Shown here in pieces: positions 17,982 to 27,051 of a DNA stretch of 48,565 bases. This stretch comes from an uncultured Bacteroides sp. (GTDB lineage: Bacteria; Bacteroidota; Bacteroidia; Bacteroidales; Bacteroidaceae), in NCBI RefSeq assembly GCF_905207245.1, contig NZ_CAJLKP010000046.1, positions 1 to 48,565 on the forward strand, given 5' to 3'. Numbering within the stretch: position 1 is the stretch's first letter; the number at the start of each line of letters is the position of its first letter. A program made the position numbers and the translations under genes. The notes beneath the pieces are model-generated. The model was given only the letters and a program-made list of their open reading frames with translations, ran no database searches and was not told the origin of the DNA.

Positions 17982-19130
17982 ATGAAGAAACAAATTTTAT
18001 TTTGGAGTATGATGGTATGGACGTTAAGTGTAGGCTTACCATCTTTTGCACAGACGGTAGAGGATTTCGAACCTTCGGAGGTAAATCAGCCGGGAAGAAT
18101 TTATCCTCAGGTCAATTCGGAACGTAGAGTTCGTGTACAAATTTCAGCACCTGAAGCAAAGAAAGTACAACTCGATTTAGGTGGGGTAAAGTATGATCTT
18201 GTCAAGGATGAAAAAGGTGTATGGATAGGAGAGTCTGCTCCGCAACAGGAGGGATTTCATTATTATCAATTGAATGTGGACGGGGCATCTGTTCCCGATC
18301 CGAGTACCATTTATTTCTATGGTGCAGGTCGTTGGGGGAGTGGTATAGAAATTCCGGCTCATGATGCTGATTTCTATGCTTTGAAAGATATTCCTCACGG
18401 TTTGTTGAGTGAAATGAATTATTATTCTGATCTGACAAAGACATGGAGACGTTGTTTTATTTATACTCCGGCAGAATATAATGATAATAAAGAAAAACGA
18501 TACCCAGTACTTTATCTGCAACATGGCAGTTTTGAGGACGAAACGGGATGGGGGAGACAAGGAAAGGCCAATTTGATTTTGGATAATCTGATTGCTGCCA
18601 GGAAGGCAGTTCCTATGTTGGTGGTAATGGATAATGGATATGCCACAAAGTCTGGTGAAAAATCACCTTCTGGTGCTTCTATTTTTGAAGAGGTGCTGAT
18701 GAACGAAGTTATTCCGATGATTGATATAAAATTTCGTACCTTATCCAATCGTGAGAATAGAGCTATTGCGGGATTATCGATGGGAGCTAACCAGACCATG
18801 CGTATTGCCATGAATCATCCTGATAATTTTGCCTATTATGGCGGTTTCAGTGGTACGTCGAATTATCCGAGCATTGAACCACTGGATGCAACTATTTTTC
18901 TCGATGGAAAGTTTAAAAGTGGTAAAGCTGTAAACGCTCAGTTTAAAGTTTTTTTTCTGGGACTTGGTACAGCCGAACCACATCCTTTCCCCGGAGTAGT
19001 GAAAGCCTTCCGGCAGATGCTGGACAAACAAGGGATTAAATATACGTATTACGAATCTCCTGATACGGCTCATGAATGGCTCACATGGCGCAGAGCGCTG
19101 AACGAGTTTGCTCAACTTATTTTTAAATAA
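17982..19130 (+). CDS. Secreted CE1-type esterase with N-terminal CBM48-like domain
   Basis: A 382-aa alpha/beta-hydrolase of the esterase-D/feruloyl-esterase type (CE1), expected to hydrolyse ester side groups such as feruloyl or acetyl on plant polysaccharides. Visible: signal peptide ending near PSFAQ, an immunoglobulin-like N-terminal domain (about 40-125, RVRVQISAPEAKKVQLDLGG.. and GFHYYQLNVDG) of the kind grouped with CBM48/E-set, then the catalytic domain from about 140 with RRCFIYTPAEY, YPVLYLQHG, nucleophile Ser266 in GLSMG and catalytic His364 in TAHEW. The catalytic Asp was not assigned. Periplasmic or surface location is inferred. It follows the susD hairpin and precedes a second esterase by 79 bases. 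Confidence 0.88.
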   Translation: MKKQILFWSMMVWTLSVGLPSFAQTVEDFEPSEVNQPGRIYPQVNSERRVRVQISAPEAKKVQLDLGGVKYDLVKDEKGVWIGESAPQQEGFHYYQLNVDGASVPDPSTIYFYGAGRWGSGIEIPAHDADFYALKDIPHGLLSEMNYYSDLTKTWRRCFIYTPAEYNDNKEKRYPVLYLQHGSFEDETGWGRQGKANLILDNLIAARKAVPMLVVMDNGYATKSGEKSPSGASIFEEVLMNEVIPMIDIKFRTLSNRENRAIAGLSMGANQTMRIAMNHPDNFAYYGGFSGTSNYPSIEPLDATIFLDGKFKSGKAVNAQFKVFFLGLGTAEPHPFPGVVKAFRQMLDKQGIKYTYYESPDTAHEWLTWRRALNEFAQLIFK

Positions 19131-19209
19131 TCAGGAATTTACCTGATAAAGTGTGTGAATAGTGACCGGATATCTTTTGATAAGCAAACTTTTTAATAAA
19201 CTGAAAAAT

Positions 19210-20106
19210 ATGAAATTTATTTTTGGATTTGTATGTGTACTGTTCTATTCTCTGATGTCTTTTGGACAGACTATGCAATGGATTGATATCAATTATGCTA
19301 ATGACAGTCTGGAGGGACATAAACTTGATATTTATCTGCCCGGCGGAGAACAGTCTAAATATAAAGTGGTGGTTTTGATTTATGGCAGTGCTTGGTTTGC
19401 CAATAATATGAAGCAGATGGCCTTTCAGACAATGGGAAAGCCATTACTTGATGAGGGCTTTGCAGTGGTTTCTATGAATCATCGTTCCAGTAGTGATGCG
19501 AAGTTTCCGGCACAGATTAATGATGTGAAGGCGGTCGTGCGCTTTATCCGTGCTCATGCTGATGAGTATCGGTTTGATACTTCTTTTATCGGTATCACCG
19601 GATTTTCATCGGGTGGCCATTTGTCTTCACTGGCCGGTACTACTAATGGTGTCAAAATGTATAAGGTAGGTGATACGGAGATGGATATCGAAGGAAACGT
19701 AGGTGATTATACTTCTTTTAGCAGTCAAGTGGATGCAGTGGTTGATTGGTTCGGGCCGATAGACATGACCCGCATGGAAAACTGTGCTACGACCAAAGGA
19801 GCAGATTCACCTGAAGCTGCCTTGATAGGAGGAACACCGGCCGAGCATATGGATGTGCTGGCTCTTTTGAATCCGATGACTTATATTGACGAAAGAGATC
19901 CTAAGTTCCTGGTGATTCATGGAGATGCCGATCAGGTGGTTCCCTATTGTCAGAGTATTTTCTTCAAAGATGCCTTAAGTGCAAAAGGACGATTGGAGGA
20001 GTTTATCTCTGTACCTCAGGGACAGCATGGCCCTATAACTTTCAATGAGCAGACTTTCAAGAAAATGACGAAATTTTTTAGAAAGCAGGCTGCTATGGAT
20101 AAATGA
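19210..20106 (+). CDS. Secreted alpha/beta-hydrolase esterase, BD-FAE-like
   Basis: A 298-aa secreted alpha/beta-hydrolase. An in-frame ATG lies 16 codons upstream (19162), but MKFIFGFVCVLFYSLMSFGQ is a proper signal peptide, so the start is placed at 19210. The core shows LDIYLPGGE near the start of the fold, an oxyanion-type LIYGSAW segment, VVSMNHR, nucleophile Ser133 in GFSSGGH, VDWFGPID, and a C-terminal HGDADQVVP with the catalytic Asp and QGQHGP with the likely His. This pattern matches the BD-FAE/acetyl-esterase group found with xylan-acting enzymes. Substrate (feruloyl or acetyl) is unresolved. It is the last gene of the plus-strand PUL, ending at a perfect hairpin. Confidence 0.85.
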   Translation: MKFIFGFVCVLFYSLMSFGQTMQWIDINYANDSLEGHKLDIYLPGGEQSKYKVVVLIYGSAWFANNMKQMAFQTMGKPLLDEGFAVVSMNHRSSSDAKFPAQINDVKAVVRFIRAHADEYRFDTSFIGITGFSSGGHLSSLAGTTNGVKMYKVGDTEMDIEGNVGDYTSFSSQVDAVVDWFGPIDMTRMENCATTKGADSPEAALIGGTPAEHMDVLALLNPMTYIDERDPKFLVIHGDADQVVPYCQSIFFKDALSAKGRLEEFISVPQGQHGPITFNEQTFKKMTKFFRKQAAMDK

Positions 20107-20120
20107 TTCATTGTTGAGGC

Positions 20121-20150
20121 TGCCCGAAAAGTAATCAGACTTTTCGGGCA
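20121..20150. terminator. Bidirectional terminator between esterase and HTCS genes
   Basis: A perfect 12-base-pair stem (20121-20132 with 20139-20150) and a 6-base loop, between convergent genes that end at 20106 and 20158. T-runs are poor on both sides, but position and stem strength fit a shared terminator. Confidence 0.75.
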
Positions 20151-20157
20151 ACTTAGA

Positions 20158-23100
20158 TTATTGTATATTTGTATTCTTTTCATTTGTCGAAGACAGGGAT
20201 GATTCTTTTCTTTCAATGTGATCTTTCATGTATACAGTTGGGTACATTCCGTATAATTCTTTAAAGGCAGTTGAAAAGTTGTTTGGATTTGCAAAACCAG
20301 TCAGTTCGGCTATTTTATTAATGGAGTAGCGTTTTTCTGATAGCATACTTGCGGCTTGTTTCAGCCGGGTATTACGGATAAAATCACGTGTTGTCTGGTT
20401 CGTGAGTTCCTTTAGTTTGCGATGCAAATGTCCGCGACTTATTCCTGCTTCCTTGGCTAATATTTCTACCGTGAAATCAGGATTTCCCAGATTCTTATTG
20501 ATGACTTTCATAATCCGTTCTATTAGCTTTTCGTCAGGGGAGTCACATTCTATTTTTTTCAATAGCTCTTCTTGTATCTGTTGTCCATGTTGTGTGATAT
20601 GTGGTATTTCTCGTCCATGTATTAAGTTAAATGCTGTCCTTTTTAAAATTTCAATGTTGAAAGGTTTAGTGATATATGCGTCAGCTCCGTTTTCCAAACC
20701 TTTCAGATTGTCTTCTTCCCTTATTCTGGCTGTGAGAAGGATAACGGGGATATGGTTCAGATTGACGTTTTGTTTTATTTTTCGACACAAGGTGAGGCCG
20801 TCCATATGCGGCATCATAACATCACTGATGATAAGATGAGGCACAAACTTGAACACCATGTCCAGTGCTTCCTTGCCGTTTTTGCTTTCGGCGGTATGGA
20901 ACTCTGCTGATAGTTCTCTACAGATGTAATTGCGTATTTCATCATCATCTTCTACAATAAGGATACGATATGCAGTGCGGGATTTCTGCAGGGGAACTTT
21001 CCCTTGGGCAGTTACGGCAGGTGGCATTGGTACAACTGGATATTCATGTGAAAGTGCCGGAATATCGTTCTTGGTATTTTCCATTTCTTGAGGGAGTAGA
21101 TGTCCGCATCCTATGGGTAGATGTATGATGAACCGGCATCCGGATTGACCTTCCGGATTGTTTTCCACATGAATGGTTCCATGGTGCAGCTCTACCAATG
21201 AACGGGTAAGATGCAACCCTATACCAGTTCCGGTATTCAGACTGTTCATACTGCCCCGTATTTGGTAGAAGCGGTCGAATATATGTTCGGCTTCTTGTGG
21301 AGGAATACCTATTCCGCTATCTGCTATGGTGATTTCCGCATAGTGTTGCAAAGGACCTGATGTATGTGGGTCTTTCTTTGTGTATAGGCTGATATCTACT
21401 TTCCCTCCTTCGGGAGTGAATTTGAAGGCATTAGATAGGATATTTAGAATAATCTTATCAAAATTAGTTGGATCTATCCATAATTCCTGTGTGTTGTTTT
21501 CCGGATGGTGGAAGTGAAGGGTAATTTTTTTCTCTTCTGCCAGTTGGGTAAAGGTATCGCACAGATCACTGATAAATGGGATAATATCCGTCCGTCGGAA
21601 AGTGAGTATCATCTGACCTTTATCTATCTTGCGGATATCCATTAGTTGGTTTATGAGTGTCAGAATCCGTTTGGCGTTGCGATAGATAATATGATAGTTT
21701 TTTTGCCGTTCGTTGTCAGGATCGTTATAGATTAGTTTCTGCAGTGGACTGATGATGAGCGACATCGGTGTACGAATTTCGTGTGATATATTGATGAAGA
21801 ATTGTAGTTTAGCTTCATTTATTTGCTCTGCATGCATGTGTTTCATCATTTCCTGTCGGATACGGTAACGATGGTATATTTGTAGAATAATATAATAAAT
21901 GCAGCTTGCTATGACTAAAAAGTAAAGTAGCCAAGCCCATCCTGTAGCCCACCATGCAGGTGAGATATATACAGTGATGGCTTTAACGTTCGATTCTGTC
22001 ATGTAGTCTACAGCTTTTACACGAAATTGGTAAGTACCCGGTGACAAGTTACTGAAAGAAACCCGGTTAGTTCCTGCAGGCAGGCTGACCCATTTATCAT
22101 CATTCATGGTATAGTGGTAAACAATTCGTTCAGGACAGTTCAATTCCAGAGTTGAGAACTCTATACTGAATGAATTATCTTTATGAGATAAATGGAAATT
22201 TTCCGTCTCAAACACCGGGCGGTCTATAATTTCATGTCTACCGGAAAACATGCCTTTTTTAACCGGACGGTTGTGCAAATAAAAGTCTGTGATGCGTATA
22301 CTCCATTTTTGAGCAGGATTGGTGATTTCTTTTGGATTAAAATAAGTGACTCCGTTCATTCCACCGAACCACAGGGTGCCATCGGTATCTTTCAGTGAAG
22401 CGTTCTTATTAAATTCATTGCCTTGCAGTCCGTCACTTACATAATAGTTGATGAATTGATGGCTGTCTTTGTGAAACTGCGTAATACCGGCATTAGTACT
22501 TATCCACAGATATCCTTGCTCGTCACCTTGGATGGCATAAACTGTATTGCCGGGGAGGCCGTCCTTCACGGTATAGTTTATGAGTTTCTTGTTGTTGGGA
22601 TCCCAACAGGACAGACCGTCGGAAGTCCCTATCCAAATCAATTTCTCTCTGTCCTCATATATCGAAAAAACGATGTGATGCTCCAGCAGGGTATGACTTT
22701 TGAATTTATCAGTAGCAAGATCTATGTAGGTCACTCCATCGTATGTGCCTGCATATAGTTTATTATCGCTGGATTGAAATAGGCAGTTGATCCATTTGCT
22801 AACATGTTCGTTTACTTCAGAAGGATAGTTTAATTGTTTGGCTTTTATATTATAATAAAATAGCCCGGCCCCCATAGTCGCTATCCACAAACGCTTGTCC
22901 TGGTCTTCAGCAAAACCATATACACGCTGCACAAATTTGCCGTTTTCGTCTGACAGCTCTTTTAGATAAGAGCACCTACCGGTCTGTCTGTCCAGTTTTC
23001 CCATGCCTTTGGTGAAGGAACCGAACCATAGATTATTGTCCGAATCCTCATACAAGTTGAGTATGGTGGAGGGAAGAGACCACTCATCATTAGTGGGAGA

Positions 23101-24240
23101 ATAATGTACTTTTTGGGTGAGATTTTTGGTAATGCCATAAATACCGTCATTGTCTGTTCCAATCCATAATACGCCTTCATGGTCACGGCAGAACGAAGTA
23201 ATACAACTGGATCCGATTATATTCTTGTTAATAGATTTGTGACCTATATACTTGAAACCGTTCGTCTGGGAAGGAATCATGATCACTCCTTTCTGATATA
23301 TGGCAAGCCAGAGGTTTTGGGCATTGTCTTTTAGAATGGAATGTACTTTGGAGGTCTGGGGATTAAAATACGTATTGTCGAAAAGATAGTCTGTAATTTT
23401 TTGTTCGTTGTTATTGAAGAATTTAACTCCTTTACCGTCTGTTCCGATGTATAGTTCATCCGGACTAACGGAACAAAGTGTTTTGATGGGCAGGTTTTCT
23501 TCTCCTTTGCAGGGAATGGAAATAAATGAATCGGAGGTTCTATCATATTTTAACAGCCCTTTGCCCATAGCTCCTGCATAGATATTGTCGTTTTGGTCTC
23601 GGCATAGGTCAATGATAGTTATTCCTTTTTCCTGTGTCAGATAGTGTTTCACCTGGTTGTCGGGAGTAAGGCGGTAAATTCCATTTTCTCCTTTGCTCAT
23701 CCAAATATTTTGATTACTATCTTCAATTATGTAATCAGTGGCATACATAGGGATAGGAAGGTTGAGACTATCTACGGTAAGTTCATCTTCATTGATGGAG
23801 AGCGAACATAACTGATTACCCGTGACCCATATCTCTCCATTCTTTCGTTCTAATATATCAATAATATTGCTATTGAATACTTCTCCATTTTTCCATTTGG
23901 CCTGAGGACTAAAGTTATCCCGTGCCGGATCGTACATTTGAATACCTGTATGAGTACCTACCAACAGGTGTCCCCGGCTATCTTCTGCCAATGTACGTAC
24001 ATAGTTGTGACACAGGGAGTGCTTGTCTTCTGTTTTGTGTTTGTAGACTGTGAATTTTGTTCCGTCATATCGGTTCAGACCGTCTTCTGTGGCAATCCAT
24101 ATCATCCCATTTTTGTCCTGGAATATTTCATTGATTAAGCTGCAGGACAGTTCTCTGTCTACGGTGAACAATTTGCAGGACTGCCCATAGATTATGATTG
24201 GAAATAATAAAAATAAAAAGCTGATTAGTGTGTTTTTCAT
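20158..24240 (-). CDS. Hybrid two-component system sensor/regulator (HTCS) of the esterase PUL
   Basis: 1360 aa from the start chosen at MKNTLISFLFLLF (signal peptide ending near IYGQ); an ATG 8 codons upstream is less suitable. Order of parts: periplasmic two-propeller sensor with many W[IL]xT..GL strands, Y_Y_Y domain about residues 690-755, membrane segment about 760-785, H-box HEIRTP with His820, ATPase domain with SGIGIPP and GTGIGL, receiver with Asp1140 (SDVMMPHMDG), and C-terminal AraC helix-turn-helix (GFANPNNFSTAFKELYG). HTCS proteins bind a breakdown product of their target glycan and activate the linked susCD genes. It is convergent with and adjacent to the susC-susD-esterase operon, its probable target. 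Ligand unknown. Confidence 0.95.
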   Translation of the reverse strand: MKNTLISFLFLLFPIIIYGQSCKLFTVDRELSCSLINEIFQDKNGMIWIATEDGLNRYDGTKFTVYKHKTEDKHSLCHNYVRTLAEDSRGHLLVGTHTGIQMYDPARDNFSPQAKWKNGEVFNSNIIDILERKNGEIWVTGNQLCSLSINEDELTVDSLNLPIPMYATDYIIEDSNQNIWMSKGENGIYRLTPDNQVKHYLTQEKGITIIDLCRDQNDNIYAGAMGKGLLKYDRTSDSFISIPCKGEENLPIKTLCSVSPDELYIGTDGKGVKFFNNNEQKITDYLFDNTYFNPQTSKVHSILKDNAQNLWLAIYQKGVIMIPSQTNGFKYIGHKSINKNIIGSSCITSFCRDHEGVLWIGTDNDGIYGITKNLTQKVHYSPTNDEWSLPSTILNLYEDSDNNLWFGSFTKGMGKLDRQTGRCSYLKELSDENGKFVQRVYGFAEDQDKRLWIATMGAGLFYYNIKAKQLNYPSEVNEHVSKWINCLFQSSDNKLYAGTYDGVTYIDLATDKFKSHTLLEHHIVFSIYEDREKLIWIGTSDGLSCWDPNNKKLINYTVKDGLPGNTVYAIQGDEQGYLWISTNAGITQFHKDSHQFINYYVSDGLQGNEFNKNASLKDTDGTLWFGGMNGVTYFNPKEITNPAQKWSIRITDFYLHNRPVKKGMFSGRHEIIDRPVFETENFHLSHKDNSFSIEFSTLELNCPERIVYHYTMNDDKWVSLPAGTNRVSFSNLSPGTYQFRVKAVDYMTESNVKAITVYISPAWWATGWAWLLYFLVIASCIYYIILQIYHRYRIRQEMMKHMHAEQINEAKLQFFINISHEIRTPMSLIISPLQKLIYNDPDNERQKNYHIIYRNAKRILTLINQLMDIRKIDKGQMILTFRRTDIIPFISDLCDTFTQLAEEKKITLHFHHPENNTQELWIDPTNFDKIILNILSNAFKFTPEGGKVDISLYTKKDPHTSGPLQHYAEITIADSGIGIPPQEAEHIFDRFYQIRGSMNSLNTGTGIGLHLTRSLVELHHGTIHVENNPEGQSGCRFIIHLPIGCGHLLPQEMENTKNDIPALSHEYPVVPMPPAVTAQGKVPLQKSRTAYRILIVEDDDEIRNYICRELSAEFHTAESKNGKEALDMVFKFVPHLIISDVMMPHMDGLTLCRKIKQNVNLNHIPVILLTARIREEDNLKGLENGADAYITKPFNIEILKRTAFNLIHGREIPHITQHGQQIQEELLKKIECDSPDEKLIERIMKVINKNLGNPDFTVEILAKEAGISRGHLHRKLKELTNQTTRDFIRNTRLKQAASMLSEKRYSINKIAELTGFANPNNFSTAFKELYGMYPTVYMKDHIERKESSLSSTNEKNTNIQ

Positions 24241-24266
24241 CAAATTTGTTATTATAATTTGCAATG

Positions 24267-24274
24267 CAAAAATA
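24267..24274 (-). promoter_or_regulatory. -7 box of the second HTCS gene
   Basis: Minus-strand TATTTTTG matches TAnnTTTG, 27-34 bases before the ATG at 24240. It overlaps the 11-base word CTATTTAGTAT (24272-24282), which also occurs upstream of the other HTCS gene at 4050-4060. Confidence 0.45.
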
Positions 24275-24326
24275 CTAAATAGAGCAGTTTTTTCCTATAA
24301 AAATAGAATATATTAAAATGTAAGTC

Positions 24327-24368
24327 GACGAATTGAAACTTTTATCTGATGAATTAGAACTTTTATCT
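24327..24368. repeat. Two tandem 21-base units at the 3' end of the propeller gene
   Basis: Units 24327-24347 and 24348-24368 differ at two positions. The second unit includes the stop codon of the minus-strand gene (24363-24365), so one unit is a duplication of the gene end into the downstream spacer. Confidence 0.6.
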
Positions 24369-26390
24369 GACAAATGCAATCTTCGTAACCACTCCCTCTT
24401 TTCCCTCACTATCTGCAGCAAGTACCATATATATTCCTGTAGATACTCTTTTACCTTGCCTGTTTCTTCCATTCCAGGTGAATTGTCCGCCTAAAGAAGT
24501 GCTTTGATAGACAAGATGTCCTGCGGCATCTACAATCTTCACATCACTGTCATAAACCATACCTGTTACGGTAATTATTCCATCATACTCCGGTCTTACA
24601 GGATTGGGATAAGCGCGTACATTGCTTTCTTTAAAGTTACTTTCAGCCTCTGTCGCGTCACTTTGGTAAGAAACCAACCCTTTGTTTGTTCCGATGAAGA
24701 CTTCGCCTGTGCGGGGATGTATGGCGATAGATTCAATACTGTTGGAAAGCAACGGGCTGTTATCTTCCGTGAAGTGATGAACGGTTTCCATTCCGTCCGC
24801 ACTCAACAGATAAATTCCATTGGTTGCCGTACCTATCCATTTACGGTTGGCGCCATCCACTGCAATGGCATTGATTGCTTCATTCACTAATAAGAAATCT
24901 GCCAGGTCACTCCCATCGTTGCGGGGGATTTTAATCTGTGTGCAATAGAAATTATCGTTGAAATAGCGCGAAGGATTATTCAGCACCAAAGGTCCTTTGT
25001 TAGTACCTATCCAAATGACGCTTTCCTTATCTTCGGCAATGCAATAAACTGCCAGTTGTTCTAAAATCGTTCCGTCTTGATTAGTGAACTGGGTGATGAA
25101 TTTATGCTGGTCATCCGAAGTATCTTCTATCGTTCCATTATAATTCAGACAGAATACTCCTCCCGACTCTATACGCGAAGAGGTGGCCCATAGCCAGCCT
25201 CTTTTATCAAAGAGGGTGCGTCCGAAGTTACTTGCCTTTACTATTTCCGGGTAACGTAGACTCACCCAGTCACCATTTTTCGTTAAAACACTTACTGCAT
25301 GTTGCGCTTCACAACTTACCATCCAAAGGTTATTTTCTTTGTCATAAATCAGTCCGTTGACGCGTACATAACTATCAGCCCACGGCTCATTAGGCAAAGC
25401 GCTTTCCAGTGGACTATTGTGCATACTGTACCAATTAATGAACTTCCCATCCTTAAATTCGTAAATTCCCTCTCCTGCCGATGCGGCAAAATGGTGGGTG
25501 GCATCCTGTGGGTCCTGTACTACACAGTTTATGTCATCATACCGATGTTTAGTTTGTTCACTGATGCCCTGTTCCTGAAAATTTTTCCAGGTATTGTTTT
25601 CAAATGTCATGATGGTTCCGGGACGGTCAAGCCTGTTTGCTATATGCCCGCCTCCGGCAATCAGCAACTTGTCACCGATGAAGTTCATATAATAGGGATA
25701 GTTCCGTACAGGACTATCAGGAGTAATGTTTTCCGGTACTTCTTCTTTGAAAGGGACATCCTGATGTTCAGAAAGAAAGTCAGATGTATCATCCGATACT
25801 TTGTTCCAGTTATTAATATCCAATAGATTGTCTGTCAGTAATCCGGCAAACAATCCTTCGGAAGTGGCAGCATAAAGATGATTATCAGAAACATTACAAG
25901 CCAGGACATTTTTATTTAAGGGATAGTAATTACTGATTTCCCGCTTTTTCAGATGAATACATAGAATGCCTGAGGCAGTGGACAAGTAAGCGTATTCTTT
26001 ATAAAAACAAGTGTGGCGGACTGTCTTATCCTGTGTCATATTCTTGTTCTTGTAATCGGGAAGATTATAGACATCTTCTTCGTTCACTAATAAGTCTATA
26101 TTTGCATTGGAGTAGACTATAATCAGCGTTTTGTATGCCGATTGATAAGCTATGTGATAGATTTCCGTATCACTTAATGGAAAAGATTTGGAATATGTAC
26201 GTATGCTGGTATCCTCTTTATCATAAGAATATAAACCTCCATTGGCAAGAATAAAGAGTTTGCTTCCTACGACTTCGCTGCGGGTGGGATTGTGATAAGA
26301 AAGATAAGTCTGCCACTCTCCCACAGCATTTTGTGCATGGACAGGCAGAAGATAAATGAGACAGAGAAAAAGTATATATGAGAATCTCAT
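24363..26390 (-). CDS. PorZ-like two-propeller secreted protein with C-terminal sorting-like domain
   Basis: A 675-aa secreted protein. Signal peptide to about residue 20 (VHAQ), then NAVGEWQTYLSYHNPTRSEVVGSKLFILANGGLYSYD, which matches the start of PorZ-type proteins, and repeated propeller strands (VIWIGTNKGPLVL, RKWIGTATNGIYLL, EVFIGTNKGLVSY). Residues about 590-675 form an immunoglobulin-like domain with AYPNPV and GIYMVL, the pattern of type IX secretion C-terminal domains. PorZ is a cell-surface component of type IX secretion in Porphyromonas gingivalis; no other T9SS gene is in this window, so that role cannot be assumed here. It follows rdgB by 65 bases containing a hairpin. Confidence 0.8.
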   Translation of the reverse strand: MRFSYILFLCLIYLLPVHAQNAVGEWQTYLSYHNPTRSEVVGSKLFILANGGLYSYDKEDTSIRTYSKSFPLSDTEIYHIAYQSAYKTLIIVYSNANIDLLVNEEDVYNLPDYKNKNMTQDKTVRHTCFYKEYAYLSTASGILCIHLKKREISNYYPLNKNVLACNVSDNHLYAATSEGLFAGLLTDNLLDINNWNKVSDDTSDFLSEHQDVPFKEEVPENITPDSPVRNYPYYMNFIGDKLLIAGGGHIANRLDRPGTIMTFENNTWKNFQEQGISEQTKHRYDDINCVVQDPQDATHHFAASAGEGIYEFKDGKFINWYSMHNSPLESALPNEPWADSYVRVNGLIYDKENNLWMVSCEAQHAVSVLTKNGDWVSLRYPEIVKASNFGRTLFDKRGWLWATSSRIESGGVFCLNYNGTIEDTSDDQHKFITQFTNQDGTILEQLAVYCIAEDKESVIWIGTNKGPLVLNNPSRYFNDNFYCTQIKIPRNDGSDLADFLLVNEAINAIAVDGANRKWIGTATNGIYLLSADGMETVHHFTEDNSPLLSNSIESIAIHPRTGEVFIGTNKGLVSYQSDATEAESNFKESNVRAYPNPVRPEYDGIITVTGMVYDSDVKIVDAAGHLVYQSTSLGGQFTWNGRNRQGKRVSTGIYMVLAADSEGKEGVVTKIAFVR

Positions 26391-26397
26391 GAAATCA

Positions 26398-26442
26398 GAG
26401 TTATATTAGTTTGTAAGCAACACACTTACAAACTAATAACTC
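26398..26442 (-). other. Hairpin between rdgB and the PorZ-like gene, next to the start codon
   Basis: Arms 26398-26417 and 26425-26442 pair over 18 bases with a two-base bulge and a 7-base loop. It ends seven bases before the ATG of the PorZ-like gene. There is no T-run. It may terminate or process the rdgB mRNA or hide the ribosome-entry region of the next gene. Confidence 0.55.
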
Positions 26443-26455
26443 TATATTTACGGGT

Positions 26456-27040
26456 TTATTGTATGCTATTGAGGAATTTGCAGAGTTTGTTTGTAGCTAT
26501 AGCGCGATGGCTGATTTTATTTTTCAGTTCATTGCCCATCTCTGCAAAGGATTGTGAATAGCCTTCGGGAACAAATACCGGGTCGTATCCGAAACCGGAA
26601 TTCCCTCTACGGGTCTTGATTATCTCTCCCTTTATAACACCTTCAAACAGATGTTCCTTTCCATCGATAATCAGTGCGAAAACCGTACGGAATTGTGCTT
26701 TGCGGTTCTCTATTCCTTCCATAGCGTGCAGGAGTTTCAGCATGTTTGCTTCCGCATTATGGCCGTCTCCGGCATAACGTGCGGAGTAAACTCCCGGTTC
26801 TCCGTTCAATGCTTCTACTTCCAGTCCGGTGTCATCGGCAAAACAATCCATTTGATAGTTTTCTTGAATGAACTGTGCTTTCAGTAAAGCATTTCCTTCC
26901 AGAGTGTCGGCTGTTTCAGGTATGTCTGTGTGGCAATTAATGTCTTTCAGACTAAGAAGTTCAATTCTGTTTCCTAAAATAGCTGTTACCTCTTCCAGCT
27001 TGTGTGCATTGTTTGTGGCGAATACAAATTTACGTTTCAT
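26456..27040 (-). CDS. rdgB: Non-canonical purine NTP pyrophosphatase RdgB/HAM1
   Basis: A 194-aa cytoplasmic house-cleaning enzyme that hydrolyses dITP, ITP and XTP to monophosphates, preventing inosine or xanthosine incorporation. The family motifs are clear: FATNNAHK near residue 6 (triphosphate binding), ADDTGLEVEALNGEPGVYSARYAG near 68 with the metal-binding acidic residues, FGYDPVFVPEGYSQSFAEM near 147 (base recognition) and KNKISHRAIA near 173. Length is standard. It overlaps nothing and begins 11 bases after the YitT-family gene, so the two are probably cotranscribed. Confidence 0.95.
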   Translation of the reverse strand: MKRKFVFATNNAHKLEEVTAILGNRIELLSLKDINCHTDIPETADTLEGNALLKAQFIQENYQMDCFADDTGLEVEALNGEPGVYSARYAGDGHNAEANMLKLLHAMEGIENRKAQFRTVFALIIDGKEHLFEGVIKGEIIKTRRGNSGFGYDPVFVPEGYSQSFAEMGNELKNKISHRAIATNKLCKFLNSIQ

Positions 27041-27051
27041 ATTTTGATAAG

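Noticed and set aside
24363..26390. Calling the propeller protein a functional type IX secretion component or a two-component regulator
   Set aside because: No kinase or DNA-binding domain is present and no other type IX gene is in the window, so only PorZ-like is supported.
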